Source: Paraniabella hibiscisoli (GTDB lineage: Bacteria; Bacteroidota; Bacteroidia; Chitinophagales; Chitinophagaceae). From it: DNA of 64,000 nucleotides. Under the pieces are notes generated by a model. It searched no databases, was not told where the DNA came from, and was given only the letters and a program-made list of their open reading frames with translations. Below are positions 18,772-29,109 of this stretch, in pieces (positions within the stretch are counted from its first letter, which is position 1; each line of letters opens with the position of its first letter). The position numbers and the translations under genes were made by a program. The stretch is from positions 2,728,001-2,792,000 of the forward strand of contig NZ_JAKWBK010000001.1 in the NCBI RefSeq assembly GCF_022512515.1. Direction: 5' to 3'.

Positions 18772-19506
18772 ATGGGACAAGCAACAGAGATACAGGAAAA
18801 TGTGGTGGAGCGTTTGCGACAGGAAATCCTTGCTATGCAAGGCCTGCGTGTCCCCCTGGAGAATGAACTGCGTGATACGGGCCTGGGGATTATTAATAAC
18901 GCATTTCCCAATCAAACCTTCCCGGTTGCAGCCACTCATGAATTTATTAGCGATAATGCCCAAAACGGTGCGGCCTCTTCGGGTTTTATGGCGGCGTTAC
19001 TCCGCATATTAATGTGTAAAGGCTCCTGCCTTTGGGTAAGTACCAGGTGCCGGATATTTCCTCCCGCCCTTAAGGCTTTTGGCATATCACCCGACCAGAT
19101 GATCTTCATTGATGCCAGGACCAGTAAGGACGCACTTTGGATTATTGAGGAAGGTCTGAAATGCCAAACGTTGGCCGCCGTAGTGGGTGAAGTGCAGGAG
19201 CTGGGCTTTACCGAATCCCGAAGACTTCAGTTAGCTGTTGAAACGTCGCGTGTTACCGGTTTGATACACCGGTACGGTAGTTTACCCACCAATGTTACCT
19301 GCGTTTCCCGGTGGCGGATTACGCCAGTTGCCAGTATAGGAGAACCTACGATTCCTGGTGTTGGCTTTCCGGGTTGGAATGTCGAATTATTGAAAATAAG
19401 AAATGGAAAGCCCGGCAGGTGGCAGGTAGCCTGGAACCCCGATGGATTTAAGGTAGTCCAGCAACCCAAAGTAATAGAACATTTACCGGCAAGAAAAACA
19501 GGATAG
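18772..19506 (+). CDS. imuA: ImuA-like mutasome protein
   Basis: A 244-residue RecA-fold-related protein. The pattern FPNQTFPVAATHEFISDNAQ near the N-terminus is the ImuA-type start, followed by a CLWVSTRCRIFPPALKAFG strand-helix, PDQMIFIDARTSKDALW, and a C-terminal GWNVELLKIRNGKPGRWQV strand pair typical of Bacteroidetes ImuA. A normal Walker A is absent, as in the family. ImuA works with ImuB and DnaE2 in damage-induced mutagenesis. ATG 18772 is the start; the imuB ATG lies 2 bases after its stop. Confidence 0.85.
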   Translation: MGQATEIQENVVERLRQEILAMQGLRVPLENELRDTGLGIINNAFPNQTFPVAATHEFISDNAQNGAASSGFMAALLRILMCKGSCLWVSTRCRIFPPALKAFGISPDQMIFIDARTSKDALWIIEEGLKCQTLAAVVGEVQELGFTESRRLQLAVETSRVTGLIHRYGSLPTNVTCVSRWRITPVASIGEPTIPGVGFPGWNVELLKIRNGKPGRWQVAWNPDGFKVVQQPKVIEHLPARKTG

Positions 19507-19508
19507 AG

Positions 19509-21012
19509 ATGCAGCGATATATGTGTATATGGTTTCCTTATCTGCTGGCAGATAGAGCTATCCAGCTCCGGCCCACTTTGAGCAAAGTCGCCTTTGTTCT
19601 GGCGGCCCCTTCCAGGGGGGGCGTATGATTGTTCATTCGGCCAGTATCGAAGCTATTAACAAGGATATTCACCCAGGTATGGTAGTAGCTGACGCAACTG
19701 CAACCCTGCCTGCACTTAAGGTTTACAATTATAAGGAAGGCGTGTGTGAAAAGCTGCTGGCTGAACTGGCAGACTGGGCATTCAGGTTTACACCTGTTAT
19801 CGCTGTCGAAGCTCCTGACCGTCTTTTAATGGATATAAGCGGCTGCCCACATCTGTGGGGAGGTGAGGAGCAGTACCTGGCCGATGTTGTAGCTAAACTA
19901 AAACAACGAGGCTACCATGCTAATGCCGCGATTGCCGATACCATTGGCGCTGCCTGGGCCGCTGTCTGCTATGGCAGACCCGGGCAGATCATTCCACCGG
20001 GAGGGCAGCAAACAGCGCTTAGCAGCTGGCCACCGGCAGCACTGCGGCTGAGTCCTCTTATCCTGGACCGGATGCACAGGCTGGGTTTTTATAAAATAGG
20101 CAGCTTCATCAATATGCCCGGCACGGTACTCCGCCGTCGATTCGGGCAACAGTTGCTTACCCGTATCGGGCAGGCCTTAGGCACAATGCCCGAACAGCTG
20201 ACTTCTGTACTACCTGCTGTGATCTTCCAGGAACGATTGCCTTGCCTGGAGCCAATCAGGACCAGGACCGGAATAGACATAGCCTTAAAAACCTTATTGG
20301 AAGCACTTTCCAAACGTTTGTTGAAGGAAAGTAAAGGACTGAGAAAGGCCATCTTTAAAGGCTACCGGTTAGATGGCAATATCCAGCAGATCGATATTGG
20401 AACGAATAGGCCCGTTCGCAACGTAGCACACCTGCTGCAGTTGTTTTCACAAAAGATAGAAACGATCCGGCCTGCATTGGGTATAGAATTATTTATACTA
20501 GAAGCTCCCGTAGTAGAGGATCTTTCGGCGCAGCAGGAATCTTTATGGACCGCCTTAGGCGATAGCGACGCCAATACGGAACTGTCAAACCTGTTAGATC
20601 GGATTGCAGGGAAAGTAGGGAGTGCTGCCATTCGACGTTACCTGCCCGCAGAGCATTACTGGCCGGAACGATCTATGAAGATCAGCCATTCCATTTCCGA
20701 AAAGCCGGATACCTTATGGCGGGTAGATCGCCCACGGCCCATTTGTCTTTTAGAGCAGCCGGAAAAAATAGAAGTAACAGTGCCGGTACCAGATTATCCG
20801 CCCATGCTTTTTATCTACAAAGGGCTTATTCATAAAGTAAAAAAGCAGACGGGCCTGAACGTATTGAACGCGAATGGTGGATGGATAAGCAAACGCAGAT
20901 CAGGGATTACTACCGCGTTGAAGACGAATCGGGTGCGCGGTATTGGCTATTCCGGTCGGGTAAATATGACGAAGGAAACCCTCAATGGTATTTACATGGA
21001 TTTTTTGCATGA
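19509..21012 (+). CDS. imuB: ImuB, inactive Y-family polymerase of the mutasome (two frameshifts)
   Basis: ImuB bridges DnaE2 and the sliding clamp and has a Y-family polymerase fold lacking catalytic residues. The start ATG 19509 gives MQRYMCIWFPYLLADRAI. The first frame breaks in the G7 run 19615-19621, then runs through LLMDISGCPHLWGGEEQYL (catalytic acidic residues of DinB are not conserved) and an HhH-like FYKIGSFINMPGTVLRRRFG. A second break is in the A6 run 20839-20844; the corrected frame ends in EWWMDKQTQIRDYYRVED and WYLHGFFA, the usual ImuB C-terminus, stopping at 21012. It overlaps the dnaE2 start by four bases (ATGA). Confidence 0.85.
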
Positions 21013-24000
21013 TAGTTATGAAGCAGTATGATTACATAGAATTACAGGTTACCTCGAATTTTAGTTTTTGAGGGGCGGCAGCCATCCCGAAGAATTGATG
21101 CAATACGCGGCCGAACTGGGTTATCAGGCAATTGCACTGGCCGATCATAACACATTGGCAGGGATTGTAAGGGCGCATGTGGCGGCTAAAAAAGCAGGCG
21201 TAAGATTCATACCGGCTTGCTGTCTGAACCTCGTGGACGGGTTCAGCTTGTTGGCGTATCCAACTAATAAAGATGCTTACAGCAGACTTTCGGCATTACT
21301 TACTGTAGGCAATCTGCGTACAGAGAAAGGCAAATGTGAATTATATAAAAAGGATGTTTACGAGCATGCTGCAGGAATGAAATTTATTATCATTCCACCT
21401 GCCAGCTTAAATGAATGGTTTGATTTTGAAGAGGATTTTAAAAATGCTGTAAGGGAATACAGTGACCGGTTAGGCAGACACGTTTACCAGGGGGCCATTT
21501 GTTCCTACCAGGGAGATGATGCCAAAAAGCTTTTCAGGCTCAATCAACTGGCTGAGCGTTACCAGGTGCCGATGGTTGCTATCAACGACGTTCATTATCA
21601 TGATAGGGATCGCAGGGAGCTTCAGGATATCCTTACCTGCGTCCGGGAAAAGAAAACCATACACAATGCAGGCTACCTGCTTTGTCAGAATGCAGAGCGT
21701 TATATGAAACCTGCCAAAGAAAAATGGCGCCTCTTCCGCCAATACCCTGAAGCGATCCGCCGCACAGGCCAAATAGCAGATGCCTGTACTTTTTCGCTGG
21801 ATGAGCTGCAATACGTTTACCCGGAAGAGCTGACCACAGAGGGACATACACCGCAACAAGAACTGATTAGGCTTACCTGGAAAGGAGCGGCCGAGCAGTT
21901 TGGTAACGATATACCTGAAAAAATCAGGGAGACGATCAACATGGAACTTGATTTTATCGAAAGAAGAAATTATGCGTCCTATTTCCTGACCGTATACGAT
22001 TTTGTCTGTTTTGCCCGCAGCCGGGATATTCTTTGCCAGGGGCGTGGCTCGGCCGCCAATTCAGTGGTGTGTTATTGTTTAGGTATCACTTCCGTGAACC
22101 CGTCAAAATTTAAGGTCTTATTTGCCCGGTTTATGTCCGACGCACGCAATGAGCCACCGGATATTGATGTGGATTTCGAACATGAGCGGAGAGAGGAAGT
22201 AATGCAATATATCTACAGTAAATAGAAGGCACCGTGCCGGCATTGTGGCAACGGTTACTGAAGTGCATTGGAAGGGAGCTGTAAGAGATGTAGGAAAGGC
22301 GATGGGACTTTCTGCAGATGCAGTAGATCACCTGGCCAAATCATCTTATGAGTTCACAGGGGATTGGTTTGACGGAAAAGTGACCGCAGGTAATGGCTTT
22401 AAATCGGATGACCCTCATTTATTAAAAACGCTTGAGCTCACGCGGCAATATATCGGTTTTCCCCGGCAATTAGGACAGCATACTGGAGGGTTTGTAATTA
22501 CTCAGGATAGACTTTCAGATCTATGCCCGATCCTGAATGCGCGCATGGAGGACCGGACAAATATCGAGTGGAATAAAGATGATATTGAAGCGCTGGGCTT
22601 TTTGAAGGTAGATGTGCTGGCGCTGGGGATGCTTACCTGCATTCGAAAAGCTTTTGATCTTGCCAGGAAACATTATAATCTGAAACTGACCTTAGCCAAT
22701 GTACCCCAGGACGATCCTGATGTCTACGAAATGATCTCACATGCGGACACGGTTGGCGTTTTTCAGATCGAGAGCCGGGCGCAAATGTCCATGTTACCAC
22801 GTCTGCGGCCTAAATGTTTTTATGACCTGGTTATCGAAGTAGCCATTGTTCGCCCAGGTCCTATACAGGGCGACATGGTGCATCCTTATCTGCGACGCAG
22901 GAACGGAGAAGACCCGGTTGAATACCCTTCTAAAGAGCTGGAGGAAATTTTGGGACGAACATTAGGGGTACCGCTGTTCCAGGAGCAAGCTATGGAAATA
23001 GCCATCGTCGCGGCGGGTTTTACCCCGGCTGAGGCAGATGGTCTGCGCAGGAGCATGGCGACCTTTAAAGCGAAGGGCAAAGTAAGTGATTGGGAAAAAA
23101 GCTCATTAGCGGTATGATGGCAAAGGGTTACCCGGAAGACTTTGCCAAACGCGTATTCCGGCAGCTGGAGGGATTTGGTAGTTATGGATTCCCCGAAAGT
23201 CATGCGGCTAGTTTTGCCTTACTGGTTTATATATCCTGCTGGTTGAAACACTACTACCCGGATGTGTTTGCGGCAGCGATCCTCAATAGTCAGCCTATGG
23301 GATTTTATGCTCCGGCACAATTGGTATCGGACGCACGTAAACATGGTGTAGCAGTAAGACCAGTAGATATTAACCTTTCCGCCTGGGATAATACATTAGA
23401 AGAATTATCGGGAAAGTATTGTGCCTTGCGCTTAGGCTTCAGACAGGTCAAAGGTTTACGCGAAGAAGATATGCAGGTCTTGCTGTCTGCCCGCAGAGAT
23501 GGTTTCGCGAGCCTGCATCATCTGCATGATGCGGGGGTATCCGAATCGGCATTGGAAAAGCTGGCGGACGCAGATGCTTTCAGGTCTATCGGCCTGGATC
23601 GGCGGCAGGCGCTTTGGGAAGTGTCTGCCCTGTCAGATAAACCGCACGGCGTTTTCAAAGGACAGCCATCAGAAAGCACCACCGAGCCGCTGATCTGTTT
23701 ACCCCAAATGACGGCAGCCGAACATGTATTGCAGGATTACAGTAGTACAACGCTGTCCTTAAAAGCCCATCCGGTGAGCTTTGCGCGGGCGCATCTAAAG
23801 GCCAATCAAATACATGCCACTTCGGATTTAGCCGGACGTAACGACGGCGAGTTTTTATGTGTTGCCGGAATCGTGCTGGTGAGGCAGCGACCAGGTACGG
23901 CTAGTGGGATCTGTTTTATCACCATTGAAGATGAGACAGGTACTGCAAATTTGGTGGTATTTCAAAAAGTATTTGAACAATACCGCAAAGAGATTTTGCA

Positions 24001-24243
24001 ATCCAGGTTGCTCATGGTTTCGGGCCGTTTACAAAAAGAAGGAGAAGTAATACATGTTGTGGTAACGACCTGCTATAATATGTCCTGGCTGCTCCGGGAA
24101 ATGACAGCGCCGGGTACAGAACCACAAGTGCTGCCTCAGTCAAGAGCAGATGAAAAGGATGGTGAATTATTTCCTGCCGATGGCAACAGGAAGCTGAAAA
24201 AGCAGTGCAAGGTGAATTATTCCCCTCGAGAAATTTTAAATGA
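21009..24243 (+). CDS. dnaE2: Error-prone DNA polymerase III alpha subunit DnaE2 (four frameshifts)
   Basis: A C-family replicative-type polymerase used for translesion synthesis. The N-terminal PHP domain (SNFSFLRGGSHPEEL, ALADHNTLAG) is followed by the catalytic palm (GRGSAANSVVCYCLGIT and PDIDVDFEHERR with catalytic Asp), fingers, HhH (EDFAKRVFRQLEGFGSYGF) and an OB fold (FLCVAGIVLVRQRPG). Breaks occur at T5 21065-21069, near 22223, at A6 23095-23100 and near 24200; the last restores the typical end GELFPSRNFK before TGA 24243. The start is ATG 21009 or 21018. Joined length is ~1075 residues, normal for DnaE2. Confidence 0.9.
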
Positions 24244-24249
24244 CAATCA

Positions 24250-24846
24250 ATGCAACAAAAATTATTTGACGATATAGAGCAACTACAGTTGCCGGAAGAG
24301 CTGATGACCTACACTCCCGGTTTTATTAGCCGGGAAGAAGGAAATAAACTGTTGAAGTTACTTTTGGATACCGTTCCCTGGCAGCAACATAAAGAGATTA
24401 TGTATGATAAGGAAGTGATCACGCCCCGGCTCTCGGCCTGGTATGGCGATAAGAGAAAAAGGGACGAAGGGAAGCGCGAAGCTTTACCGTGGCTTTCGGA
24501 ACTGGATGATCTTAGGCAGCGGATTGAACAGCACACCGGTGTTAGTTTCCAGGGCGTGTTACTTAACTATTATCGGGATGGAAATGATTCTGTAGCCTGG
24601 CATGCAGATAAGGATACCATGCCTGGTTTGAAAACCGATATCGCATCGGTTAGTATAGGCGAAGAAAGGAACTTTGATTTTAGGAACAAGGACGATCACA
24701 GGAAAAAGTATTCGATTAAACTGGAACATGGGTCTTTACTACTAATGAAAGCCGAGCTGCAAAAAGGTTGGGAGCATCGCATAGCAAAGTCTATAATGCC
24801 AATGAATGCAAGAATTAATATGACGTTTAGGAAGGTGATGGATTAG
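24250..24846 (+). CDS. alkB: Alpha-ketoglutarate-dependent dioxygenase AlkB family
   Basis: A 198-residue Fe(II)/2-oxoglutarate dioxygenase that repairs alkylated bases. The iron ligands appear as WHADKD (H-x-D, residues ~116-121) and the later His in GWEHRI; ARINMTFRKV supplies the 2-oxoglutarate-binding Arg. The NYYRDGNDSVAWH stretch and RNFDFRNK are characteristic. The start is 6 bases after the dnaE2 stop, so it is the last gene of the imuA-imuB-dnaE2-alkB operon. Size matches the ALKBH2/3-like bacterial group. The frame is intact. Confidence 0.92.
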   Translation: MQQKLFDDIEQLQLPEELMTYTPGFISREEGNKLLKLLLDTVPWQQHKEIMYDKEVITPRLSAWYGDKRKRDEGKREALPWLSELDDLRQRIEQHTGVSFQGVLLNYYRDGNDSVAWHADKDTMPGLKTDIASVSIGEERNFDFRNKDDHRKKYSIKLEHGSLLLMKAELQKGWEHRIAKSIMPMNARINMTFRKVMD

Positions 24847-24908
24847 GTCATAGCTATTCTCCAAAAAAATCCGAAATTGGGGAATTACTATTATTAATTT
24901 ACTATTTA

Positions 24909-26345
24909 ATGGATAAAAAGAGAGGGTTTATATCATATAGCTGGAGTGATGCCGATCACCAGGACTGGGTAACAAATCTTGCCAATCGATTGGTGCAGGA
25001 TGGGGTTGATATAAAATATGACAAATGGGATTTAAAGGAGGGGCATGACAAGTATGCTTTTATGGAGTCAATGGTGAATTCTTCTGACATAGACAAGGTA
25101 CTTATCATACTTGACAAAAACTACTGCATAAAGGCCGACAACAGAAAGGGGGTGTTGGAACCGAGACGCTCATCATTACCCCCAGCTTTATGAAAATGTA
25201 CAACAGGAAAAATTTATACCCATTGTAGTGGATCTGGATGAGAATGGACAACCATATCTTCCTGCCTATCTTAGGGGAGGATATATGTCGATCTGTCCAA
25301 TCCGGAGCACTTTGAAGTTAACTATGAAAAACTTCTAAGAGTTATATATGATCGTCCCAGTCTAACGAAACCCAAGCTCGGCATCCCGCCGAAATATCTC
25401 TTTGAGGATACTCCATTTCATTTCAAAACAACGACTTTAGTTAGAAGTTTCGACAGCCAAATTGAGAAGAATCCCAATAGGGCAAACACTTATTTGCGTG
25501 ATTTTCTGGATGAGTACTATAATAATCTACACGAGTTTCGGCTTGATACTTTGGACACATCTACCATGGGTCAAAATGCGTTAGATAAGCTTACTCAATA
25601 TGCTCCCTTGCGAAACGATTATATCCAATTTTTAGACAAACTGCTAAGAAGTGAAGTTCGCTTTGATTTTGACACAATTCTTCGCTTTTTTGAACGATTA
25701 CCTTTATTGTTTGGTCCCCCTAAATCGGAGACTGACCATGAATTTAGACAAAGTTGGCGTTATAGGCATTTCCGTTTAACAACTCACGAACTCTTTCTAT
25801 ATACCGTGTCGGTCGCTTTGAAAAATTTTCGATACGACTTCTTAGAAGAGTTATTTCACGCGAGATATCTTGTTCAAGAATATGAATACAATTACAAAAA
25901 CGAACCGCAAACATTTGAAGCTCTGAGCTTTTATTATGAAGACATTGACGACTTTTACAGAGAGTTAAGAGGAAAGAATTATTACAACGTTCACGCTGAA
26001 CTAATGGCTACAAGAGTACCTGATTTTTACGATAGAGAAACATTCTTAAAAGCAGATTTGCTCTGTTATTACATTGCTCAACTTCATGATTTAAGATGGT
26101 TTCCCCTAACTTATGTTTACCTAGGTGAGTATGGTTATTCTTTTGAGTTCTTCAACAGATTAGTTTCGATGAGGCATTTTGAGAAAACTAAAGGTGTACT
26201 CGGTTTTGACAATGTGGATGATTTTAAAGCTAAAGTTATAACCTCTTTAAAGGATGATGGTACTGGTTACAACGGAAGCCTTAGAAGCAGAATACCAGGG
26301 TTACAACGATTCGTCAATTGTGAACGCATCGGTACAGAAAAATAA
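24909..26345 (+). CDS. SEFIR/TIR-like domain protein, probable anti-phage defence effector (three frameshifts)
   Basis: The N-terminus is a SEFIR (TIR-related) domain: GFISYSWSDADHQDWV (strand A and box 1), DGVDIKYDKWDLKEGHDKYA, and DIDKVLIILDKNY. A long helical C-terminal part of unknown fold (~350 residues, many Phe/Tyr/Asp) follows. SEFIR proteins of bacteria are known abortive-infection effectors that deplete NAD. Frame breaks lie at G5 25148-25152, C5 25179-25183 and near 25275; correcting them gives continuous KGGVGTETLIITP, EKFIPIVVDLDENGQPYLP and YVDLSNPEHFEVNYEKLL. From 25290 the frame is open to 26345. AT content is higher than in the flanking genes, suggesting separate acquisition. 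Confidence 0.7.
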
Positions 26346-26486
26346 GCTTTCGGTCGCTTTGTAATATATTTTCCATATGCTATTAAATAGGAGGAGGCAG
26401 ATGCCTTCCAAAATTCAACCATTTTGGACTGGTATAATGTCTTGCTAATGTCGCGTTTCCTCTAGGTCGCTATTTTCTTTTAGGTA

Positions 26487-26494
26487 TAGTTTTG
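26487..26494 (+). promoter_or_regulatory. Possible Bacteroidetes -7 element before precursor gene
   Basis: TAGTTTTG fits the Bacteroidetes -7 consensus TAnnTTTG and lies 20 bases before the ATG at 26515. No clear TTTG -33 box is seen at the expected distance, so this is tentative. Confidence 0.3.
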
Positions 26495-26514
26495 ACAATT
26501 AAATTACATGACTT

Positions 26515-26742
26515 ATGAAAAAGAAAACAAGCCCGCCAAAGAAACTGGCATTGAACAAAATTCATATTGCGGACCTGGCAGCAATGGACCGGGTCAGAGG
26601 TGGTTTTACGTATGCACTTTCCCTCGGGTGGAAATGCAAGGAGTCTAAAGCAGCCGGAGCCGATAATCTAAATGAGTGTGCTGACATCTACAACGGAACT
26701 CCGGTAGGATCGCCGGAGGATATCAGTTCAGAAAATGCTTAG
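26515..26742 (+). CDS. Class I lanthipeptide-type precursor peptide
   Basis: A 75-residue peptide with the layout of Bacteroidetes RiPP precursors: a basic N-terminus, the leader motif KLALNKIHIADL, and a VRGG cleavage-type site at residues 28-31. The following ~44 residues (FTYALSLGWKCKES onwards) contain two Cys and eight Ser/Thr, so dehydration and thioether formation are possible. No LanB, LanC or exporter gene is adjacent; the nearest LanB is ~20 kb away at 46648. It is therefore an orphan precursor, perhaps modified in trans, or a secreted peptide of another class with a similar leader. Confidence 0.6.
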   Translation: MKKKTSPPKKLALNKIHIADLAAMDRVRGGFTYALSLGWKCKESKAAGADNLNECADIYNGTPVGSPEDISSENA

Positions 26743-26926
26743 GGCCGGCCGCGCAATGCGGTAAATGTAAAATAGGAGGTCGCCGCAATAAAAATGTAGT
26801 AACCGGGTACATATCCCGATGCCGTGAATGTTAGAACTAACGCCTATACAGTCGAGATAATATTCTCCGGGCTTGTGTTTCATCTTCAGGATTAAAATCA
26901 ACCCCAAATGATTGGGTGGTAGTGGT

Positions 26927-26943
26927 GGCCGGATGCTCCGGCC
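26927..26943 (+). terminator. Small GC-rich hairpin
   Basis: GGCCGGA/TCCGGCC with a TGC loop, followed by ATTATCTTTT. It lies 185 bases after the precursor stop and 32 bases before the next ATG. It could end the precursor transcript. Confidence 0.5.
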
Positions 26944-26975
26944 ATTATCTTTTACCTTACCATAAAAAGTTTGCT

Positions 26976-27254
26976 ATGGATACACGTATGATCATCATCA
27001 GTATTGTTGCAATCATTGTAGGGCTGGCGCTCCGTTACTGGATGAACCGGCGCCGCTTCAACCGAAATAACTACGCCGGTGTGTAAACCTTCAAAAGCTA
27101 TGAGCATAAAGTCGTTATTGGCCCGGCAGAACATTTCATTAAGCTATTAGGACTTTTGTTAGCCTTGGCGGGCGGATTCTTGTTATTTATAGTTTGCAGT
27201 AATAAGCGTTCCGCAGAGAAGCACCGGCAGGAGCATATACAGCCATTAAAGTAA
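26976..27254 (+). CDS. Small two-TM membrane protein with in-frame stop at codon 37
   Basis: The ATG at 26976 opens a 92-residue frame: a first membrane helix (MIIISIVAIIVGLALRYW), a basic loop NRRRFNRNNYAG, then TFKSYE and a second membrane helix (LLGLLLALAGGFLLFIV), with a basic tail ending at 27254. Codon 37 (27084-27086) is TAA in a GTG-TAA-ACC context; CAA would be expected (VQTFKSYE). Sequence on both sides is in the same frame, unlike the indels elsewhere. The protein resembles small membrane proteins of conjugative elements often mislabelled as molybdenum transporter permease. It is a substitution error or a true nonsense mutation. Confidence 0.5.
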
Positions 27255-27459
27255 CGATGTATGTCACAGGGCCGCAGGCCGACAATCGTGCCCGAGTGTT
27301 GGTTAGTGGTTGGGGCAGCGCTCTTTTGCGAAGTCTTTTAAGTCGGAAGGTAAAATGAGCTTCCCTATTTATACGGTTTAAAACGGGTGTTTTTACGGTA
27401 TCAAATCCTGCACTATCCGACTAACTTTGGGCCATACTCTCAACCAAAGCCAGTTACAC

Positions 27460-28407
27460 ATGAAATCATTTTACTCGTTAATCATCGTTTTCCTGCTCTT
27501 CAATACAGTAACCTATGGCCAGGACATAGCAACAGACAGCAAGGGTAAGTCAGTATTCTCTTATTTCAGTACAAAGAGGTATCGCTTCGACTTTAGCGCG
27601 AAAGACTTTTCCGTTACGCTGTCCACCAAGCCCCGGATCACTAACTACTATTTCGACACCATTTGGAACGGGGCAGCCTTCACCCTTGATTCTACCGTAA
27701 TCAAACAGCGCGCCTACTATCTGCAACCTTCCATGATCAACGCTGCAGATATCGTCAGTCTTTCCGATTTTTCGGGATTTCGACCAGGTGGCAAGTTAAA
27801 GCTCGGCTATCAAAGCCAAGTAAAGAAAATATTCGACGTCTATAAAGGAACAACCTATGCCTGGGGTGTAGGTGTTTTTGTTTCGCTGGACAACATAAAA
27901 TTATTCAATACCGATAAGAATATTGTTGAAAAGCGCTATCCTTTCAGCTACGGCGTTGAAGGAAATTTTACTTTCTTCCCTCCTAAATCAAAATACTTCG
28001 TACTTGCTCTAAATACCAGCCTTAGCCGCGGATGGAATGACGACGGGTTGTTAAGCTATAAGGATTTTGGTTCAGCAATCATAACCTCCCAGGTAGTTGC
28101 CTTTGACAAGTTCGACGGAAAATACGGACAGTTAAAAACTGACGTAACACGGTTTAGGTTTGCAGCCTCTGTGCCTGTAAGTATCTGGTATTTTAATCCA
28201 ACACCTTACGTGGTCCTCAATTCGGTGACGGGAGATGCCCCAGCATATTATGTCGGCATTTATAACAATCTATTGAGTAAAAAGATAAAATTTAGAGCGT
28301 TTGAAGCTCCGTCCAGCTTTGGTATTGGCATCGACTGGCGCCATAAAGATGAATGGTCTTCAGCTAACGTGTTTGTAAGAGGCAATATTTCGATTGGGGA
28401 ACACTAA
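27460..28407 (+). CDS. DUF4421-like outer-membrane beta-barrel protein
   Basis: A 315-residue exported protein. The signal peptide (MKSFYSLIIVFLLFNTVTYG) ends at residue ~20. The mature part is rich in alternating strands with aromatic residues (YYFDTIW, LKLGYQSQVKK, FVLALNTSLSRGW, FRFAASVPVSIWYF), consistent with an outer-membrane barrel of the DUF4421 type. The start is taken at ATG 27460 in front of the signal peptide, not an upstream TTG. There are no operon partners: ~200 bases separate it from the previous gene and 139 from the next. The function is unknown. Confidence 0.6.
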   Translation: MKSFYSLIIVFLLFNTVTYGQDIATDSKGKSVFSYFSTKRYRFDFSAKDFSVTLSTKPRITNYYFDTIWNGAAFTLDSTVIKQRAYYLQPSMINAADIVSLSDFSGFRPGGKLKLGYQSQVKKIFDVYKGTTYAWGVGVFVSLDNIKLFNTDKNIVEKRYPFSYGVEGNFTFFPPKSKYFVLALNTSLSRGWNDDGLLSYKDFGSAIITSQVVAFDKFDGKYGQLKTDVTRFRFAASVPVSIWYFNPTPYVVLNSVTGDAPAYYVGIYNNLLSKKIKFRAFEAPSSFGIGIDWRHKDEWSSANVFVRGNISIGEH

Positions 28408-28546
28408 GGACGGGAGTCTGGACATATTTCAGTCATACGGAATTTCTCCAATATTCCCGTTATGTAATTTACATTTATGCTGAGGGGTATAGGATCAGTT
28501 GAGCAATAATTATTTATGTACTTTTACCGCTCAACACTTTTTGTCT

Positions 28547-29019
28547 ATGACAATCGATGATCTAATTAATGGTGCCCTCAAAGGCCGAGGCGGTTTCCTG
28601 GAGTCTTCAAACCTGTTTGCTGTTGTAGGTGACATTAAAACAGCCGAGCTCTTCGTCATGAATTTACAAGAATTCTTTACTGAAACCTTTTTCGCTTCAG
28701 CAGAGAAGAAAGTACGGATGGCGTTCTTATCGCTGCTTACCATACGGAGGAGCAAGCCCGCGAGTGCATTGATTCGATGAGGGCAAATAGTCATCAGGCT
28801 CCTGGTTTGATTTTAGGCAGCAATTGGCATATTCTTTTGGGGAATTCGGAGAAAAACACGCTTTTTTCATTTCCGTTAGCGCAGTACTACATAGATTACT
28901 TGGCATCCTATCTGTACAAGATAAATTCAGGAAACTTGGCTTTGAACATTTTCGATAGTCCGGAAGCTGCTGAAGATGCCATAGACTTGATCCGCTATGC
29001 TATCAAGGGAGAAAAGTAG
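28547..29019 (+). CDS. Hypothetical cytosolic protein (frameshifted)
   Basis: The frame from ATG 28547 (MTIDDLINGALKGRGGFLES, then VGDIKTAELFVMNLQEFF) is joined, through an indel near 28705-28712, to STDGVLIAAYHTEEQARECI and the later frame LILGSNWHILLGNSEKN ending at 29019. The joined protein has ~157 residues, without signal or membrane segments. No family is recognised; it looks like a mixed alpha/beta domain. It stands alone between the barrel gene and the sigma factor gene on the opposite strand. Confidence 0.45.
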
Positions 29020-29109
29020 GTTCAATGCTCAGTTGAGCAATTGCGTTAAACGGCCGTTGTTTAAGCTCTGATATGGTATGGATCATTTTTGTAAGTTTTC
29101 ATTTTGTGA

